Assembly (NCBI GenBank): GCA_045613065.1
Contig: JAZLAH010000029.1
Location: forward strand, 1 to 16,320
DNA: 16,320 nucleotides
Direction: 5' to 3'
Origin: Fimenecus sp045613065
GTDB taxonomy: Bacteria; Bacillota; Clostridia; Oscillospirales; Acutalibacteraceae
Positions 13,903 to 16,320 of this stretch are shown piece after piece (within the stretch, counting starts at the first letter, position 1; each line of letters opens with the position of its first letter). Both the position numbers and the translations under genes were made by a program. Under the pieces are notes generated by a model, which had not been told where the DNA came from, did not search any database, and saw only the letters and a list, made by a program, of their open reading frames with translations.

Positions 13903-13959
13903 ACACTTTCCACTTTCAACTTTCCACTTTCAACTTTCCACTTTCCACTTTACACTTCC
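13903..13959 (-). repeat. Right array of 7-bp repeats (AAAGTGG/AAAGTTG), inverted
   Basis: On the minus strand seven units in strict 7-base register (five AAAGTGG/AAAGTGT types and two AAAGTTG), followed outward by a degraded GGAAGTGT. The outer end supplies the TAA stop of tcdA (13950-13952). It forms inverted flanks with the array at 13490-13523. Confidence 0.9.
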
Positions 13960-14627
13960 AATATTTCTTTAATAACTTCCCCCGCAATAATAAGTCCTGC
14001 CGTGCTTGGGACAAAGCTAATGCTTGCAGGTGTGCGTTCACCGTCATTTTTCGGAATTTCACTTGAATAAAGTACCTTTAATTTCTTAACACCACGATTT
14101 TTAAGCTCTCTTCTCATAACCCTGCAAAGAGGACAGGTGTCAGTTTTGTAAATATCAGTAATTTTAAATGCTGTAGGGTCAAGCTTGTTGCCCGTACCCA
14201 TAGAAGATATAATAGGTATATGCATTTCCTGTGATTTTATTGCTAAATCAATTTTTGCAGTCACGTTGTCAATGGCGTCTATTATATAATCGTATTGTGA
14301 AAGGTTAAATTCATCTGCATTTTCAGGAAGATACATTTTTACAATTGATGTAACTTCACAATTAGGATTGATGTCAAGAATTCGCTCCTTTGCCACATCG
14401 GCCTTGTTTTTACCAACAGTTGAATGAAGGGCGTAAAGCTGACGGTTGATATTTGTAATGTCAACAGTGTCCTTGTCAACAACAGTCATCCTGCCGATTC
14501 CGCAACGAGCAAGAGCCTCGGCAACATATGACCCAACGCCACCAAGACCAAATATAATCACATTTTTATTTTTCAACTTTTCAAGATTATCATTGCCGAT
14601 AAGTCTTTCAGTTCTTGCGAATTCCAT
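13950..14627 (-). CDS. tcdA: tRNA threonylcarbamoyladenosine dehydratase (TcdA/CsdL)
   Basis: The 225-residue product is an E1/ThiF-fold ATP-dependent enzyme that cyclises t6A at position 37 of ANN-decoding tRNAs to ct6A. Motifs: nucleotide-binding GLGGVGSYVAEALARCG (about 27-43), VDKDTVDITNINRQL (D and RQ contacting ATP), DAIDNVTAK, SSMGTGNKLDPT, and the TcdA-specific CPLCRVMRRELKNRGV and ERTPASISFVPSTAGL. ThiF and MoeB are less likely because of the MRRELK and SISFVPS blocks. I used the start at 14627, with GGTGAT just upstream; the 20 codons further upstream are promoter DNA. The stop codon is formed by the outermost repeat of the heptamer array, so the last residues (LEV) may have been altered by that array. 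No terminator is seen. Divergent from ychF with overlapping promoters. Confidence 0.92.
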   Translation of the reverse strand: MEFARTERLIGNDNLEKLKNKNVIIFGLGGVGSYVAEALARCGIGRMTVVDKDTVDITNINRQLYALHSTVGKNKADVAKERILDINPNCEVTSIVKMYLPENADEFNLSQYDYIIDAIDNVTAKIDLAIKSQEMHIPIISSMGTGNKLDPTAFKITDIYKTDTCPLCRVMRRELKNRGVKKLKVLYSSEIPKNDGERTPASISFVPSTAGLIIAGEVIKEILEV

Positions 14628-14643
14628 AAAATCACCGTTAATT

Positions 14644-14672
14644 ATTTTATCATATTGAAAATTCTCCTGCAA
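14644..14672 (-). promoter_or_regulatory. Promoter of tcdA
   Basis: TTGCAG (14672-14667), 17-bp spacer, TAAAAT (14649-14644) with TGa before it (extended -10). The predicted leader is only about 10 bases and is almost wholly the GGTGAT ribosome site. It interlocks with the ychF promoter on the other strand. Confidence 0.6.
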
Positions 14673-14683
14673 TAGTGTATAAT
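14655..14683 (+). promoter_or_regulatory. Promoter of ychF
   Basis: TTGAAA at 14655-14660, 17-bp spacer, perfect TATAAT at 14678-14683; start near 14690, then AGGATG at 14711 before the ATG. It overlaps the divergent tcdA promoter, so polymerases cannot occupy both at once. Confidence 0.8.
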
Positions 14684-14721
14684 ACATTTTTGGAAATTTA
14701 TATTATATTAAGGATGATATT

Positions 14722-15816
14722 ATGAAATTAGGTATCGTAGGTTTACCAAATGTAGGTAAAAGTACACTTTTTAACGCTATTACAAACGCAGGTGCACAGT
14801 CTGCAAACTACGCCTTCTGTACAATCGAGCCAAATGTTGGCGTTGTTGCAGTGCCTGATTACAGAATTGATAAGCTTGCAGAGATGTATAACCCTGCAAA
14901 AATCACTCCTGCTACAATCGAATTTGTTGATATTGCAGGTCTTGTAAAGGGCGCGTCAAAGGGTGAAGGTCTTGGTAATAAGTTCCTTTCACATATCCGT
15001 GAGGTTGACGCAATTATCCACGTTGTTCGTTGCTTCGATAACGACGATATTATCCACGTTGAAGGTAGTATTGACCCACAGCGTGATATCGAAACAATTA
15101 ACCTTGAATTGATTCTCTCTGACGTTGAAATTCTTGACAGAAGAATCACAAAGGTTGAAAAAGACCTTAAGGGTGATAAGTCACTCCAAAAAGAGCTTGA
15201 TTTCCTTAAAAGACTTCGTGGTGAGTTGGAAAATGCCGTTAATGCACGTGCAGTAGAAGCTGATGAGGAGGAAAAGGAATTCCTTTCCGATGTTGCACTC
15301 CTCTCATCAAAGCCGATTATCTACGCTTGTAATATGAGCGAAGAGGATTTTGCAAACGATATCCGTGACAATGCTCGTTACAATGCAGTTTGCGCTCTTG
15401 CAGCAGCAGAGGGTGCTGAAACTCTTCCGATTTGTGCTGAGCTTGAAGCACAGATTGCTGAGCTTGATAAGGAAGAAAAGGAAATGTTCCTTGCTGATTT
15501 AGGTATCGAGCAGGGCGGTCTTGACCTTCTTATTCAGCGTTCATATAACCTTCTTGGTCTTATCTCATATCTTACAGCAGGTCAGCCTGAGGTTCGTGCA
15601 TGGACAATCAAAAAAGGTACAAAGGCACCACAGGCAGCAGGTAAAATTCATACTGACTTTGAACGTGGCTTCATCCGTGCAGAGGTTATCCACTTTGACG
15701 ACCTTATGGCAAACGGCACAATGCAGGCTGCAAAGGAAAAAGGCCTTGTTCGTTCTGAAGGTAAAGAATACGTCATGAAAGACGGAGACATTGTATTGTT
15801 CAGATTTAATGTTTAA
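14722..15816 (+). CDS. ychF: Redox-regulated ribosome-binding ATPase YchF
   Basis: The 364-residue product is the YchF/Ola1 P-loop ATPase of the Obg group. G1 is GLPNVGKST (7-15), G3 is DIAGLVKGASKGEGLGNKFL, and the fourth motif is NMSE, the YchF form of NKxD that explains preference for ATP over GTP. A coiled-coil segment (about 125-190) and a C-terminal TGS domain (about 275-364, with FERGFIRAEVIHFDDL) complete the usual layout and length. YchF binds the 50S/70S ribosome and is linked to translation and oxidative-stress control. The start is set by AAGGATG seven bases upstream. The last codons and the stop form one arm and the loop of a perfect 19-bp inverted repeat. The neighbouring tRNA-Arg, 66 bases downstream, has no promoter of its own that I can see. 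Confidence 0.97.
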   Translation: MKLGIVGLPNVGKSTLFNAITNAGAQSANYAFCTIEPNVGVVAVPDYRIDKLAEMYNPAKITPATIEFVDIAGLVKGASKGEGLGNKFLSHIREVDAIIHVVRCFDNDDIIHVEGSIDPQRDIETINLELILSDVEILDRRITKVEKDLKGDKSLQKELDFLKRLRGELENAVNARAVEADEEEKEFLSDVALLSSKPIIYACNMSEEDFANDIRDNARYNAVCALAAAEGAETLPICAELEAQIAELDKEEKEMFLADLGIEQGGLDLLIQRSYNLLGLISYLTAGQPEVRAWTIKKGTKAPQAAGKIHTDFERGFIRAEVIHFDDLMANGTMQAAKEKGLVRSEGKEYVMKDGDIVLFRFNV

Positions 15817-15831
15817 ATCTGAACAATACAA
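15791..15831 (+). terminator. Perfect 19-bp hairpin overlapping the ychF stop codon
   Basis: Arms 15791-15809 and 15813-15831 are exact reverse complements with a 3-base centre. The left arm is coding sequence and the TAA lies in the right arm. No T-tract follows, so it may protect the mRNA 3' end or guide processing before the tRNA rather than end transcription. Confidence 0.55.
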
Positions 15832-15837
15832 ATGCAA

Positions 15838-15877
15838 AATGCAGAATTCTGCATTCTGAATTCTGAATTCTGCATTC
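15838..15877 (+). repeat. Second 7-bp tandem repeat (TTCTGCA/TTCTGAA) with an 18-bp palindrome
   Basis: 15838-15855 is a perfect 18-bp palindrome (AATGCAGAATTCTGCATT). From 15847 on, TTCTGCA, TTCTGAA, TTCTGAA, TTCTGCA and TTC follow in 7-base register, ending 5 bases before the tRNA. Its sequence is unrelated to the 13.5-kb arrays but shares the period and the two-variant unit design. Confidence 0.85.
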
Positions 15878-15882
15878 AAAAT

Positions 15883-15959
15883 GCGTTCGTAGCTCAGTTG
15901 GATAGAGCGTCAGACTCCGACTCTGAAGGCCGCTGGTTCGATTCCAGTCGAGCGCACCA
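15883..15959 (+). tRNA. tRNA-Arg, anticodon CCG
   Basis: All arms fold: acceptor GCGTTCG/CGAGCGC, D arm GCTC/GAGC, anticodon arm TCAGA/TCTGA with loop CTCCGAC (T33, anticodon CCG), and T arm GCTGG/CCAGT with loop TTCGATT. CCA is encoded. It reads the CGG arginine codon. No promoter is visible in the 66 bases after ychF, so it may be processed from a ychF transcript. Confidence 0.96.
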
Positions 15960-15977
15960 ATAAAAATAAAAAAATGC

Positions 15978-16006
15978 TTGACAATTGACAACTCTTCTGT
16001 TATCAT
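15978..16006 (+). promoter_or_regulatory. Strong promoter of the second rplU
   Basis: TTGACA at 15978-15983, 17-bp spacer, TATCAT at 16001-16006, with TGt before the -10. The -35, the -10 and the 8 bases before it equal those of the first rplU promoter; the rest of the spacer differs. Confidence 0.88.
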
Positions 16007-16012
16007 ATTTAA

Positions 16013-16104
16013 GCCGCATATTAGGGGGTAGTGTGTCCAAAGGCATACTGAAAGTGAATTTTCCACCCTCAATAGCGAGTCTATATTTAAGGTAGGTTAG
16101 AAAA
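16013..16104 (+). ncRNA. L21 leader, copy 2
   Basis: About 92 bases, nearly identical to the copy-1 leader at both ends. The outer stem GGGGGT/ACCCTC is unchanged; the inner hairpin keeps left arm TAGTGTG but pairs it with CATACTG instead of TGCACTA. AAGGTAGG serves as ribosome site. Confidence 0.75.
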
Positions 16105-16320
16105 ATGTACGCAATCATCGTAACAGGCGGCAAGCAGTACAAGGTACAGAACGGCGACGTTGTATTTATTGAAAAGCTTGACGTAGAAGCAGATGCAGAG
16201 ATTACTTTTGACAAGGTTCTCGCAGTTGGTTCTGAAGACGGACTTAAAGCAGGTGCTCCTTATGTTGAAGGTGCAACAGTAACTGCAAAAGTTCTCAAAA
16301 ATGGTAAAGGTAAGAAAATC
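16105..16320 (+). CDS. rplU: 50S ribosomal protein L21 (copy 2, cut by window end)
   Basis: The first 72 codons are in the window, ending in GKGKKI. The protein differs from copy 1 only at residue 15 (Q for T) and 55 (E for D). By eye about 14 of 216 bases differ and most changes are synonymous, which argues for an old copy kept under purifying selection rather than a recent duplication or sequencing error. The ATG, the SD and the leader match copy 1. Whether prp and rpmA follow, as they do at copy 1, cannot be seen. It lies 145 bases after a tRNA-Arg, in opposite orientation to copy 1. L21 is normally single-copy in bacteria. Confidence 0.95.
   Translation, partial: MYAIIVTGGKQYKVQNGDVVFIEKLDVEADAEITFDKVLAVGSEDGLKAGAPYVEGATVTAKVLKNGKGKKI

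Noticed and set aside
13490..13959. CRISPR array
   Set aside because: The units are 7 bp, contiguous and without spacers, and no cas gene is near.
14628..14687. 20 extra codons at the start of TcdA
   Set aside because: They run through the tcdA/ychF promoters. The family begins at the MEFARTERL-type start.
15806..16214. Minus-strand open frames over the tRNA and second rplU leader
   Set aside because: They cross a well-folded tRNA and a promoter and have no SD or family likeness.

Overview
The window is AT-rich bacterial chromosome, most likely from an anaerobic Clostridia (Oscillospiraceae/Ruminococcaceae-like gut Firmicute). The reasons are an L27 with the Prp-cleaved N-terminal extension and a prp gene between rplU and rpmA, strong Shine-Dalgarno sites, a type I dockerin protein, a GH43-type glycosidase and several secreted proteins with Gram-positive signal peptides. 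I cannot name a species from sequence alone.

Layout. 1-828 (-): N-terminal part of an M20 metallopeptidase, cut by the window edge. 997-3560 (+): two tandem secreted paralogs with a DUF4474-like C-terminal domain, each with its own promoter and terminator. 3681-4895 (-): alanine aminotransferase (alaA). 4978-5889 (-): rplU-prp-rpmA ribosomal operon behind a structured L21 leader and a strong promoter. 6265-7794 (-): secreted CxxC-repeat protein ending in a dockerin. 7889-8791 (-): cytoplasmic GH43-like enzyme. 8950-12564 (-): 1204-residue surface protein with two metallophosphoesterase domains and a C-terminal membrane anchor. 12724-13407 (-): ABC ATPase of the MacB/LolD type without a permease nearby. 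13490-13959: a roughly 470-bp cassette, a four-helix-bundle (23S IVP family) gene bracketed by inverted arrays of a 7-bp repeat. 13950-14627 (-): tcdA. 14722-15816 (+): ychF. 15883-15959 (+): tRNA-Arg(CCG). 16105-16320 (+): start of a second rplU with a near copy of the first promoter and leader.

How the genes relate. Housekeeping translation genes (rplU, prp, rpmA, tcdA, ychF, tRNA-Arg) alternate with cell-surface and carbohydrate-related accessory genes (dockerin protein, GH43, double phosphoesterase, DUF4474 pair). Most units look monocistronic, with a terminator and often an extended -10 promoter (TGn before the -10 hexamer). rplU-prp-rpmA is the only clear operon.

Most unusual points: (i) two rplU genes about 10 kb apart in opposite orientation, with almost the same promoter and leader, whose differences keep an RNA hairpin paired; (ii) the IVP gene inside inverted heptamer arrays abutting tcdA, plus an unrelated 7-bp repeat next to the tRNA; (iii) the tandem DUF4474-like pair with an 18-bp perfect palindrome before the second promoter; (iv) an 11-bp tandem repeat directly upstream of the dockerin promoter.
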